Shown here: in pieces, positions 24,182-32,341 of the stretch
Position numbering within the stretch: the first letter of the stretch is position 1
Layout: every line of letters starts with the position of its first letter
NCBI GenBank assembly: GCA_025451895.1
Contig: JANWJP010000010.1
Coordinates: 1 to 33,674 of the forward strand
DNA: 33,674 bases
Direction of reading: 5' to 3'
Source: Robertmurraya sp.
GTDB taxonomy: Bacteria > Bacillota > Bacilli > Bacillales > Cytobacillaceae
The notes under the pieces: model-generated
Told to the model about the DNA's origin: nothing
Databases searched by the model: none
Seen by the model: the letters and a program-made list of their open reading frames with translations, nothing else
Program-made: the position numbers and the translations under genes

Positions 24182-25432
24182 ATGGGAACTTATAGTAAGA
24201 TTTCAGAACAAAAATTTATACCCGTTATTTTAGGGGGAAATCTTGGTGCATACAGCATTGCCCGTTCGTTCCATGAGGCATATGGAATAAAATCAATCAC
24301 AATCAGCAGATTAGTAACCGGATCAATTAGCAATTCCATGATCTTGCACACAGTGTTGGAAGAAAACATGGATAAAGAAGAGAAACTTATTCAATGTTTG
24401 CAAAATATCGATCAGAAATTTTCGAATATTCCCAAAATACTCCTATGCAGTGATGACTGGCATGTAGAATTGGCCACAGGTATAAAAGACCGGCTCGGAC
24501 CAAATTGGATCGTCCCGTATGCCTCCAAAGAATTAATTCAGTATGCAACGAAGAAAGCCAACTTTTATAAATTATGCGAGGAGACAGGGGTTGATTTTCC
24601 GCAAACGGTTGTTTACAGCAGCATGGAAGTTGAAGAGATTGAGCTTCCGTTTTCTTTTCCGGTTGTCATAAAACCGACAAACAGCATGACTTATTCATTG
24701 CTTTCCTTTGAGGGAAAGAAGAAGGTTTATATTGCAGACACGAAGGAAGAGTTTGAGCAGATTATCGCTGCAGTGAGAGCGGGGGGATATAAGGAGGATC
24801 TCATTATCCAGGAATTTATTCCGGGTGACGATACGTCCATGCATGTTCTGACCTGCTACACCACAAAGGACGGAGAGAGCGTTATGGCTTCGATGGGACA
24901 AACCCTTGTTGAAGACCATACGCCCACCGGTGCCGGAAATCACTTAGTGATCCGCACATTGGAGCATTCCGAAGTGGCGGATAAAGCAGCCCGTTTAATC
25001 AAACGGCTTGGGTATGTCGGCTTTTCAAATTTTGATATCAAATATGATCAAAGGGACGGCAAGTATAAATTTTTCGAACTGAATGCCCGCCTCGGCCGAA
25101 GCAATTACTATGTCACAGCTGCAGGCAACAATGTGGCAAAGTACTACGTGGAGGATTATTTGAATCATCAAAAAATACCTCCATCGTTTATGCAGAATGA
25201 GGTTTTGTATACGGTCATTCCAAAAAGGCTGCTTCTTAAAAGCATTAAGAACAAAGAACTTCGCGAAATGGTGAAAAACATGTACCGCAAGAAACTCGTG
25301 AAACACCCGTTGAAATATCGTCCGGTTGAAAAAAGTCCCAAGCACCGTTTCTATGAAATTGCCTCGACTTTAAAGTTTTATTTGAAGTTTAAAAAATACC
25401 CTCCTCATCCGGAACTGGCGGAAAGGATGTGA
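24182..25432 (+). CDS. ATP-grasp ligase, D-aspartate ligase-like
   Basis: The 416-residue enzyme has an N-terminal Rossmann-like part (PVILGGNLGAYSIARSFHEA), an ATP-binding lysine region (FPVVIKPTNS), QEFIPGDDTSMHVL, a VGFSNFDIKYDQRDGKYKFF stretch and a metal-binding ELNARLGRSNYY. This order, the length and the SFHEAYGI and IPGDD signatures match what I know of Asl, the enterococcal and lactococcal D-aspartate ligase. That enzyme joins D-Asp to the lysine side chain of the cell-wall precursor. The racemase directly downstream agrees. The start is ATG 24182 after AGAGGAG. The frame is open back to 24047 and adds 45 residues rich in Trp, Lys and Arg, but without a ribosome binding site. The acceptor is inferred. 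Confidence 0.75.
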   Translation: MGTYSKISEQKFIPVILGGNLGAYSIARSFHEAYGIKSITISRLVTGSISNSMILHTVLEENMDKEEKLIQCLQNIDQKFSNIPKILLCSDDWHVELATGIKDRLGPNWIVPYASKELIQYATKKANFYKLCEETGVDFPQTVVYSSMEVEEIELPFSFPVVIKPTNSMTYSLLSFEGKKKVYIADTKEEFEQIIAAVRAGGYKEDLIIQEFIPGDDTSMHVLTCYTTKDGESVMASMGQTLVEDHTPTGAGNHLVIRTLEHSEVADKAARLIKRLGYVGFSNFDIKYDQRDGKYKFFELNARLGRSNYYVTAAGNNVAKYYVEDYLNHQKIPPSFMQNEVLYTVIPKRLLLKSIKNKELREMVKNMYRKKLVKHPLKYRPVEKSPKHRFYEIASTLKFYLKFKKYPPHPELAERM

Positions 25433-25439
25433 ACAACCT

Positions 25440-26192
25440 ATGGAAGATTTGGTGGGAATCATTGGCGGACTTGGTTCGAAAGCTGCGGCAACGTTTGTTT
25501 CATCGCTGGTTGAAAGAACTGAGGCGAAGAACGATCAAGAGCATGTGAATTTTCTGATGTTAAATCATGCTGCCGTGCCGGATCGAAGCGCATATATACT
25601 TGATCATACAAAACCGAATCCACTTCCTGCTCTGCTGGAGGATGTCAGACTTTTGACAAAGGCGAATGTATCTTTTATCGTAATCCCGTGCAATACCGCT
25701 CATTATTTTTATGACAGCCTGCAATCGGCTACGCCGGTTCCGATTATTCATATGATTCGTGAAACAGTTGCTTTCATACAAGAACATTTTCCGGATGCAC
25801 GGAAAATAGGCATTCTGGCTACAAAGGGCACGATTGCAGGAAATATGTATCAGGAGGAATTAGAGAGGGCAGGCTTGGTGCCGGCAGTCCCGCCGGAAGA
25901 TATTCAAATGGCGGTTCATCGTCTGATTTTTGAGCAGGTAAAGCAGGGAAAAGCGGTCGATTATCATCTGTACTATAGTGTTTTGGAGAATATGTATAAG
26001 ATGGGATGCGACACGATTATTCTCGGTTGCACAGAGTTATCCGTGATTGAAAAAGGAGCCGCAGAGCACGTTTACAGAATCGTTGATGCTCAGGAGGTTC
26101 TTGTTGAACGGACGATTTGTCTTGCCGGAAAAAAGGTCATACAGACACAGAAAAGCAGCAAGAACTTGAATGAATGGAGGAACATAGTATGA
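25440..26192 (+). CDS. Aspartate/glutamate racemase-family protein
   Basis: The 250-residue protein has the family start GIIGGLGSKAAATF and two catalytic cysteines that remove and return the alpha proton, Cys84 in PCNTAHY and Cys197 in GCTELS. Length and motifs fit PLP-independent aspartate racemases, which would supply D-Asp to the ligase encoded seven bases upstream. Its last codons overlap the next gene (ATGA at 26189-26192), showing tight translational coupling. The start codon has GGAAAGGA about 12 bases upstream, a bit far. A broad-specificity amino acid racemase is an alternative. Confidence 0.85.
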   Translation: MEDLVGIIGGLGSKAAATFVSSLVERTEAKNDQEHVNFLMLNHAAVPDRSAYILDHTKPNPLPALLEDVRLLTKANVSFIVIPCNTAHYFYDSLQSATPVPIIHMIRETVAFIQEHFPDARKIGILATKGTIAGNMYQEELERAGLVPAVPPEDIQMAVHRLIFEQVKQGKAVDYHLYYSVLENMYKMGCDTIILGCTELSVIEKGAAEHVYRIVDAQEVLVERTICLAGKKVIQTQKSSKNLNEWRNIV

Positions 26193-28081
26193 GCGGCTTT
26201 ACCGGTTATTTAATTCATGAGAAGGATAATCATGAAAAAATTATCAGGGCCATGTCCGAAAAAATTCATCACCGCGGTCCGGATGATGAGGGTTATTTTA
26301 TCGATGAAAAAATTGCAATTGGAGTACGGAGATTAGCGGTTATTGATCTTGATAAGGGAAAACAGCCCATCGTTAATGAGGACGGCTCAAAAATACTTGC
26401 TTTTAACGGGAATATATATAATTATCGCGAACTGCGCGACGATTTGGAGAAAAGAGGGCATCAATTCCGTACGGAGACTGATTGTGAGGTCATGCTCCAC
26501 GGTTATGAAGAATACGGAATGGCTTTTTTGGAGCGAATCAGGGGGCCGTTTGCTTTTGTCATTTGGGACAAAAATTTAAACAAGCTTGTGGGAGCCCGTG
26601 ATATTTTTGGTGTGAAGCCATTCTATTATTATGATGACGGCAGGAGTTTCCTGTTTGGATCCGAGATTAAGAGTTTTCTGCCTCATCCGCGGTTTGAAAA
26701 GGAATTTAATGAAGAACATTTGGCTGAATACCTCAGCTTCGAGTATCTTCCTTCACAGGAGACTCTGTTTAAAAATGTCTGCAAGCTTTTGCCGGGACAT
26801 TATTTTGAATATCAAAACGGAGAAATAAAATGCCATCCATATGATCGTTTGCAATTTGAGATAGACGATTCCAAATCCTTGGAAGAATACGTCGACTTAA
26901 TTGAAAAGGCCCTTGAGGAATCGGTCCGGGTTCATGGAACCGGTGATGTGGAAATCGGGGGATTCCTGTCCAGCGGAATTGATTCCAGCTATGTGGCTTG
27001 TGAAGCTTCAAAACACAGACCGCTCAAAACGTTCTCTGTCGGTTATGAAGAAGAGCCTTATAGTGAATTAGCCTATTCGACGGAGTTTGCGAATCATCTC
27101 GGGATCGACAACTATGCTTTGAAAATTTCCGCTGATGACTTTTTTGGCGCTGCCCCGGACGTACAATACTATATGGACGAACCGCTGTCCAATCCGTCAG
27201 CCGTTCCGTTGTATTTCCTGGCGAAACATGCAAGCCGGCATGTGAAGGTCGTCTTCTCCGGGGAGGGAGCGGACGAGCTGTTTGGCGGGTACAATCAATA
27301 TAAGGAAGCGCTGGTTTACGAAAAATATCAAAAACTGCCGTCCGGATTCCGCAGACTGCTTGCTTCTGCGGCAAAAAATATGCCGCGTATCAAAGGGCGC
27401 CGCTTTTTAATCAGGGGAGCTATGCCTTTAAAGGAACGGTATTTCCGGATTGATTATGTGTTCAATTATGAACAGCGTCAGCGCCTGTTAAAAAATAAAC
27501 ATTTAAACAGGGAATGCGCCCCGTTGACAGAGAGGCTTTTTGACGAAGTTGCACATTTAAACCAACAAACACAAATGCAATATTTTGATTTTCACACCTG
27601 GCAAGTGTTTGATATATTGTTGAAGGCGGACAGAATGTCGATGGCTCATTCGCTGGAGATCCGCATGCCGTTCCTTGATAAAGAGCTGTTAAAAATTGCG
27701 GTGAAACTTCCTTCCCATTATAAGGTTACGAAGGAAAACACAAAAATTGCTTTGCGCAAGGCGGCACTCCGCAAACTGCCTTCAAAAACCGCCAATAAAA
27801 AGAAACTTGGATTTCCATCTCCGTTGGCATCCTGGATGAAAGAAGAGAAATATTACCGCATGATTAAGGAGAAGTTTACTTCCGAAACGGCGGAACGGTT
27901 TTTTGAGACTGATGAGTTGCTCCGCTTGCTGGATGCGCACCGCAAAGGGACTGAAGCTAATATGCAAAAAATTTGGTCAATTTATTGCTTTATTTTATGG
28001 TATGAACAATATTTCGGATGCAGCAGCAATAACAGGGAAAGCGGCAGGGCGATAAATGGCGCGGCGGCTGTTGTAAAATGA
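26189..28081 (+). CDS. Asparagine synthetase-like amidotransferase with altered glutaminase site
   Basis: The 630-residue protein has an N-terminal class II glutaminase domain (1-210) and a synthetase domain with a PP-loop (FLSSGIDSS, about 259-267), FSGEGADELFGGYNQY and KADRMSMAHSLEIRMPFLD. Such enzymes amidate a carboxylate; relatives amidate cell-wall D-Asp or diaminopimelate. The start is ATG 26189 because GGAGG lies eight bases upstream. The protein then begins MSGFTG, where the family has MCGF: the nucleophile Cys2 is Ser. FNGNIYN replaces FNGEIYN, so a glutamine-binding Glu is Asn. Arg48, Asn73 and Asp98 remain. The PP-loop reads SSGIDS instead of SGGIDS. Its neighbours suggest it amidates the attached D-Asp. 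Confidence 0.85.
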   Translation: MSGFTGYLIHEKDNHEKIIRAMSEKIHHRGPDDEGYFIDEKIAIGVRRLAVIDLDKGKQPIVNEDGSKILAFNGNIYNYRELRDDLEKRGHQFRTETDCEVMLHGYEEYGMAFLERIRGPFAFVIWDKNLNKLVGARDIFGVKPFYYYDDGRSFLFGSEIKSFLPHPRFEKEFNEEHLAEYLSFEYLPSQETLFKNVCKLLPGHYFEYQNGEIKCHPYDRLQFEIDDSKSLEEYVDLIEKALEESVRVHGTGDVEIGGFLSSGIDSSYVACEASKHRPLKTFSVGYEEEPYSELAYSTEFANHLGIDNYALKISADDFFGAAPDVQYYMDEPLSNPSAVPLYFLAKHASRHVKVVFSGEGADELFGGYNQYKEALVYEKYQKLPSGFRRLLASAAKNMPRIKGRRFLIRGAMPLKERYFRIDYVFNYEQRQRLLKNKHLNRECAPLTERLFDEVAHLNQQTQMQYFDFHTWQVFDILLKADRMSMAHSLEIRMPFLDKELLKIAVKLPSHYKVTKENTKIALRKAALRKLPSKTANKKKLGFPSPLASWMKEEKYYRMIKEKFTSETAERFFETDELLRLLDAHRKGTEANMQKIWSIYCFILWYEQYFGCSSNNRESGRAINGAAAVVK

Positions 28082-28132
28082 TCCGGTTTGAGCGTCTATA
28101 GAGAGGCTGTGATGTATTTGATGCCAAAAAAA

Positions 28133-28158
28133 GAAACCACCGGCGCGGTGGTTTTTTA
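28133..28158 (+). terminator. Terminator of the D-Asp operon
   Basis: AACCACC (28135-28141), loop GGCGC and GGTGGTT (28147-28153), followed by TTTTT, about 50 bp after the stop. Confidence 0.8.
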
Positions 28159-28440
28159 ACACCATCCAAATGAAAAGTTGGTGAATATAGGGAATTGGGG
28201 GATTGTAGTCAAATTGGTTTCGTGATTTTAGCAGTCAAATAATTAAATCAGCCTGTAGGTGATTAATCGTTCGACGGATGGTGTTGTTGTAAGAAATAAT
28301 ACCCAGTTTTTCATGAATAGTCTATGATAATTATCACAAAAAACAACAATTTTTTTCCGTTTTCAAAAGTTTATGATAAAAGTCTGTCCGGTAAGGAAAT
28401 ATTTCTAAAATAATCCTTAAGAATTCCTGTCCCAATGTGC
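28159..28440. other. Intergenic region without a gene
   Basis: No coding frame is supported. TGATAATTATCA (28325-28336) is a perfect 12-bp palindrome that loosely recalls iron-regulator sites but is too short for a Fur box. Two AT-rich segments with TTATGATAAAAG near 28370 could hold a promoter. Confidence 0.3.
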
Positions 28441-28445
28441 CTGAA

Positions 28446-28480
28446 AAAGGTAAGCCGCTCCCTTTGTCCCGGAGCGGCTT
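28446..28480 (-). terminator. Terminator of the CDF gene
   Basis: AAGCCGCTCC and GGAGCGGCTT (28452-28461 and 28471-28480) form a perfect 10-bp stem. On the minus strand it is followed by ACCTTTTTC. It lies 65 bp after the stop. Confidence 0.7.
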
Positions 28481-28545
28481 GAAAACTATCTTTAATTGAC
28501 CGGTTGTGTGCCGGCTGTTCTGAATTTCACATGACAGTGCCTGTA

Positions 28546-29514
28546 TTAAACAGGTTTATTGGATGTTTCGTGTTTGCCTGCCAATTTTTCATCAATATGT
28601 TCACTCGGGTCGATATGAATGACAATCTTAATACCGAGTTCATTTTTGATCTTTTCTTCCAGACTGTGGACAAGGTCGTGGGCCTTTTCCACACTTAGGT
28701 GAGGCGGAACGACCACATGCATGGAAGCTATTTTCCGGCCCGGACCGTAATCATGAACATGCAAGTCATGACAATGCCGGATTTTCCGGGTACTTGAGAC
28801 AATTTCTTCAATTTTTTCATAAATTTCCGGATCGGGAGAAGGACCAAGCAGATCATTAATGGCATCCTTTGCGGTGCTGAAGCCCGTATATATGATGAGC
28901 AGGGAAATCAGCAGACCGAGCACCCCGTCAACAGGAAAATTCACGTACATTCCCACGATGGTTCCAACAATAATTCCAGATGTGGCAATCACATCATTCA
29001 AGCTGTCCTTTGCCGTGGCAAAATTCAAGGAGGAATTGATGGTTTTGCCTATATATCGATTATAAGAGAACATCCAGAGTTTGATAAAAACAGACAGCAC
29101 TAGAAACACCATAGCAATCAGACTGAATTCCACTTCAACGGGATTAAAAATTTTCCCGGCAGAACTGCTCAGCAGTTGTATCCCCACAATGATAATTATG
29201 AAGGCCACCACAAGAGATGCAATATATTCCATGCGCCCGTGTCCGTATGGATGTTCCTTATCAGGCGGCTTATTGCTTAAACTGGCACCATAGATTGTGA
29301 CCACGGAGGAGGCCGAATCAGTCAGGTTATTAAAAGCATCAGAAATAATGGCGATACTGTTCATGATAAAGCCGGTAATGATTTTAATCATGAACAGAAG
29401 GATATTAAGAATGACACCCAAAATTCCTGAAAACATTCCATATGCTTTCCGTATCTCCGGGTCATTGACTTGTTCATAATTTTTGATAAATCTTTTGATC
29501 AATATCTTAATCAT
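28546..29514 (-). CDS. Cation diffusion facilitator (CDF) metal exporter
   Basis: The 322-residue membrane protein has six spans and a C-terminal metal-sensing domain. Transport-site motifs are DAFNNLTDSAS in span 2 and AKDSLNDV in span 5, with HPYGHGRMEY in the loop between spans 2 and 3. The N-x-x-x-D plus D-x-x-x-D pair, without the His of zinc exporters, favours manganese or iron over zinc. It should expel metal in exchange for protons. The start is ATG 29514, since GGAG lies eight bases upstream; ATG codons further upstream are poorer. It is a single gene with a terminator. Confidence 0.88.
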   Translation of the reverse strand: MIKILIKRFIKNYEQVNDPEIRKAYGMFSGILGVILNILLFMIKIITGFIMNSIAIISDAFNNLTDSASSVVTIYGASLSNKPPDKEHPYGHGRMEYIASLVVAFIIIIVGIQLLSSSAGKIFNPVEVEFSLIAMVFLVLSVFIKLWMFSYNRYIGKTINSSLNFATAKDSLNDVIATSGIIVGTIVGMYVNFPVDGVLGLLISLLIIYTGFSTAKDAINDLLGPSPDPEIYEKIEEIVSSTRKIRHCHDLHVHDYGPGRKIASMHVVVPPHLSVEKAHDLVHSLEEKIKNELGIKIVIHIDPSEHIDEKLAGKHETSNKPV

Positions 29515-29938
29515 TTGCATAACTCCGTTCATTCTGAAAAAATGGCGCATGATGTTCTTAAAAGAACAGATTTTATCAGCTTTTCATTAAAATTATTGTA
29601 TCAATTGAAAACGCAGTGGGTCTATGGCAACCTTTATATCCGGCTCCATAAAGTCAGAGAAAGGGAAAGAAAGTTGCCTGCGGAAAAAACAGCAGCTTTC
29701 TCTTTTATCGAAAATTGTCCTTGCAGTCCTGCTTAAATTTAGAAAACAGGCCATCGCACTCTTATAATAGTTTTAAGATTTGTCTTTCGAGCATGTGGAT
29801 GGCATCGTTTCGGGCGGCCCGGAAAACCGGTTTGCCGGCTAAGTTTGTCAGCCCGGTTTGAAAATGAAGATGAAATAATTGGTATTCAAAACAGCCATAA
29901 ACCACTTTTATTCATACCAGAAATGAGGTGCAAAACAA
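29515..29938 (+). other. Intergenic region between divergent CDF and HIT genes
   Basis: No gene is supported. GAAAGTTGC (29669-29677) pairs with GCAGCTTTC (29692-29700) with one wobble, followed by TCTTTTATCG. This is a terminator-like hairpin with no obvious upstream gene. TTGAAA near 29858 with GGTATT 17 bp later is a weak promoter candidate for the HIT gene. Confidence 0.3.
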
Positions 29939-30304
29939 TTGTCTTGTCCATTCTGCAATGAAGGTTTAGAAATTGTATGCGAAAACGGGTTTGCCTTTGC
30001 TATTTATGATAAATATCCGGTCAATCAAGGGCATATATTAATTATTCCCAAAAGGCATGTCAGTGATTTTTTTGAAACAACGCCGGAAGAACGGGAAGCG
30101 ATATCCGCTTTGCTACAAGAGTGCAAGAGCATCATCGATAAATCGTACTCGCCCGATGGATACAATATCGGCGTGAATGTCGGCAAAACTGCCGGGCAGA
30201 CGATTTTCCACGTTCATGTTCATTTGATTCCCCGTTATGAAGGGGACATGACAGACCCCCGCGGCGGCGTCAGAGGCGTCATACCTGAAAAGCGGATCTA
30301 TTAA
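29939..30304 (+). CDS. HIT-family nucleotide hydrolase
   Basis: The 121-residue protein has the HIT triad HVHVHLIPR at about residues 91-99, where His attacks the alpha phosphate of nucleotide substrates. MSCPFC at the start and GHILIIPKRHVSDFFE are typical. The GVNVGKTAGQTIFHVHVHL pattern matches bacterial Hit/HinT-like proteins, which act on adenosine-linked phosphates or phosphoramidates. It starts with TTG 29939 after GAGGTG. CPFC might bind zinc, but the second half of a zinc site is not clear. It is a single gene. Confidence 0.88.
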   Translation: MSCPFCNEGLEIVCENGFAFAIYDKYPVNQGHILIIPKRHVSDFFETTPEEREAISALLQECKSIIDKSYSPDGYNIGVNVGKTAGQTIFHVHVHLIPRYEGDMTDPRGGVRGVIPEKRIY

Positions 30305-30629
30305 TATCGTGAATGCCATGACCGACGGATGTTCCATGTCCATTTTTGCCTTGGAAAAGAAAAATCAACGGCTTGTGCAGTTTTAATATATCATCCACGC
30401 CTTGCGGAAGATTTGCTTAAATATCTCGCTGTGAAAAGGTTTGTGATTTCATAAAAAACACTTTCGGTGTGAATCGAAGGGGAGCATCTCATATACATTA
30501 CATTCGTCTGAAAAGAACCGGGTTGGCGCAAATGGCTTTCCGGTATAAAACATTCCCGTTTGTACGTTTCGTATACTTGCACATTCCGCCGGGTAAATTG
30601 GCCGCAGCGGAGTTTTCGCGGTTATTAAC
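30305..30629 (+). other. Intergenic region, nothing firm
   Basis: No supported gene. The sequence directly after the HIT stop has coding-like GC content, but every frame is interrupted and lacks a ribosome binding site. No terminator for the HIT gene was recognised. Confidence 0.25.
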
Positions 30630-30675
30630 CCTGCAAAAAGGGACCCCTTTTTGCAGGAGTCCCTTTAATCGATAA
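30630..30675 (-). terminator. Terminator of the 190-aa lipoprotein gene, with alternative fold
   Basis: On the minus strand AAAGGGAC pairs with GTCCCTTT, with TTTG following the stem, which is a normal terminator. The overlapping sequence CCTGCAAAAAGG (30630-30641), GACC and CCTTTTTGCAGG (30646-30657) is a perfect 12-bp inverted repeat that competes with it. Confidence 0.65.
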
Positions 30676-31237
30676 AGGATACGCTTTTTAATATGCCCTT
30701 AATGACCGGCAGATCCTTTTCGTAGTTTTCAGGAATGGGCCCGTACGTAAAAACATACCCCTTGCCGTTGTGTATCATGGTTGTCTGTTGCAGCTTGATC
30801 CCGTCCGCTCTCAGGGCGACAACCTCGTTTACTTCTTTTCCGTTCAGTTCATAGTATTCGTTGCTGATATATTCCAAATCTTTACTAGCGATGCTGTTTT
30901 TTCTGTATTCTTCCAATGTAATTTCAGGAATGTCCGACAGATCTTCTGCAATGACATTAAAGCTGGTTGTTTCTCCGAATTCGTAAAGGATATAAGGGAT
31001 CCCGGAATCATCCGGCAGAAGGATTCTTTTGAAGCTTTCCGGTATTTTCATGGTGATTCCTTCAAATTCAATCTTTCCAACAGTTGTTTTTTCATGTTTT
31101 GAGCTTTTTGTAGTTATATTTTCGTTATTGATTTCCTTTTCATCCTGAGCCGCTTTTTCCTTGTCCGGAAAAAGTCCGCATCCGCTGAGCAATCCAATAA
31201 TGAGAGTGATAAGAAGGAGCAGATATGTTTTCTTCAT
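30665..31237 (-). CDS. Lipoprotein, unknown
   Basis: The 190-residue product has a lipoprotein signal peptide (LLLLITLIIGLLSGC, Cys about residue 20), then a charged linker to about residue 50. The compact mixed alpha/beta domain contains KIEFEGITMKIPESFKRILL, EYISNEYYELNGKEVNEVVA and KGYVFTYGPIPENYE. The last third resembles small lipoproteins with a PsbP/DUF1795-like fold, an uncertain comparison. GAGGTGAG gives the start. It is divergent from the CBS-protein gene. Confidence 0.65.
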   Translation of the reverse strand: MKKTYLLLLITLIIGLLSGCGLFPDKEKAAQDEKEINNENITTKSSKHEKTTVGKIEFEGITMKIPESFKRILLPDDSGIPYILYEFGETTSFNVIAEDLSDIPEITLEEYRKNSIASKDLEYISNEYYELNGKEVNEVVALRADGIKLQQTTMIHNGKGYVFTYGPIPENYEKDLPVIKGILKSVSFID

Positions 31238-31334
31238 AATCTCACCTCTTTAGACTACAAATACAAATATTATACTGTTTTTTCTAATTTTGTAAATGAG
31301 GCGTTTGTCCCATCTCTTTCAAAAATAAACAATT

Positions 31335-31386
31335 TTCTCCGTTTTTTTCAATAGAGTGAAAACGGAGATAAGAAAATATTGTATAA
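31335..31386 (+). promoter_or_regulatory. Promoter with an inverted repeat upstream of the CBS gene
   Basis: TATAAT (31381-31386) is a clear -10. The -35 is poor (GTGAAA or similar at 31355-31363). TCTCCGTTTT (31335-31344) and AAAACGGAGA (31358-31367) form a 10-bp inverted repeat covering the -35 area, a candidate activator or repressor site. Confidence 0.45.
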
Positions 31387-31437
31387 TAATATTGAAAGTA
31401 TTTTGCCGGCACTGCGAATACGGAATGGGGGATAAAA

Positions 31438-32289
31438 ATGGGGAATAAAAAAAGCTCCTATTTAAGCCTTCGCTGTCTTTTCGAAAATGATCTTACCGTA
31501 AACCATATCTCAGAAGATATTGTTGCCTGTGACATAAATGACAGTATTGAAAAAGCCCGGACAACGATGGTGAAAAATGGTTTTCATTGTCTGGGAGTAG
31601 CCAAAAATGGACGCATTTTCGGCTATATCAGAAGGAAAGACGTTGAAGAAGTTGATGAACATGCGACTATCAGCAGTCTTGTTAGAATATTTGAAATAGG
31701 GGAAATTGTATCAGAAACTACTTCCATCATTGAGGCGATGTTTTTATTAAGGGAAAAAGACCGGATCTTTGTTCTCGAAGGAGACGAAATCATCAGTCTG
31801 GTCACCCGTGCCGATATGCAAAAAACACCTGTCCGCCTCCTTATTTTTGGGCTGATTTCCCTCTTGGAAATGCATTTCTTAAAAATTATCCGCATTTACC
31901 ATCCGGGAGATTCCTGGCAAAAATATTTGACAGATTCCCGACTTGAAAAAGCTGAAGAGATTTATGAATTCCGTCTGCAAACCAATCAGGAAATTGACCT
32001 GCTTGATTGTCTGCATTTTTGTGATAAAAGGGATATTATTTTAAACGATAAACAGCTTTTCCGTCTGTTTGACTTTCAATCAAAAAATAAGGGCAAACAA
32101 ATATTGCGGGAACTGGAAAAACTCAGGGATCTGATTGCCCATGCCCAGGATTTGATGGGAACCTTTGATTTTTTAAAGCTGATTTCCCTTGTTAATGAAA
32201 TGGAAATTCTTTTGAGGAAATGCGAGGAGATTCTCGAAAACGAAGAGAAGAAAATGAAAGACAGAATCCCCCGTATATCCAAGCAGTGA
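31438..32289 (+). CDS. CBS-pair protein with HEPN-like C-terminal domain
   Basis: In this 283-residue protein residues about 15-130 form two CBS repeats (DINDSIEKARTTMVKNGFHC, YIRRKDVEE, then TTSIIEAMFLLREKDRIFVL). CBS pairs usually bind adenosine nucleotides. The rest is all helical (LLIFGLISLLEMHFLKIIRI ... ELEKLRDLIAHAQDLM) and ends in a charged tail. R230 and H235 form the R-x4-H pair typical of HEPN domains, many of which are RNases. The combination suggests a nucleotide-gated helical effector, but whether it cuts RNA is unknown. It starts with ATG 31438 after GGGGGATAAAA. A GreA-like gene follows 52 bp later. Confidence 0.7.
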   Translation: MGNKKSSYLSLRCLFENDLTVNHISEDIVACDINDSIEKARTTMVKNGFHCLGVAKNGRIFGYIRRKDVEEVDEHATISSLVRIFEIGEIVSETTSIIEAMFLLREKDRIFVLEGDEIISLVTRADMQKTPVRLLIFGLISLLEMHFLKIIRIYHPGDSWQKYLTDSRLEKAEEIYEFRLQTNQEIDLLDCLHFCDKRDIILNDKQLFRLFDFQSKNKGKQILRELEKLRDLIAHAQDLMGTFDFLKLISLVNEMEILLRKCEEILENEEKKMKDRIPRISKQ

Positions 32290-32341
32290 TCATACCGGCG
32301 GAGCAAGAATTTCAAAGGATATGCACGCAAAGGAGAAAGAA

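Noticed and set aside
28325-28336. Fur box at TGATAATTATCA
   Set aside because: The palindrome is 6-0-6 and lacks the 7-1-7 spacing of Fur sites. It is also far from a start codon.
29470-29736. 88-aa plus-strand frame upstream of the HIT gene
   Set aside because: It starts inside the CDF gene in antisense and has no ribosome binding site.
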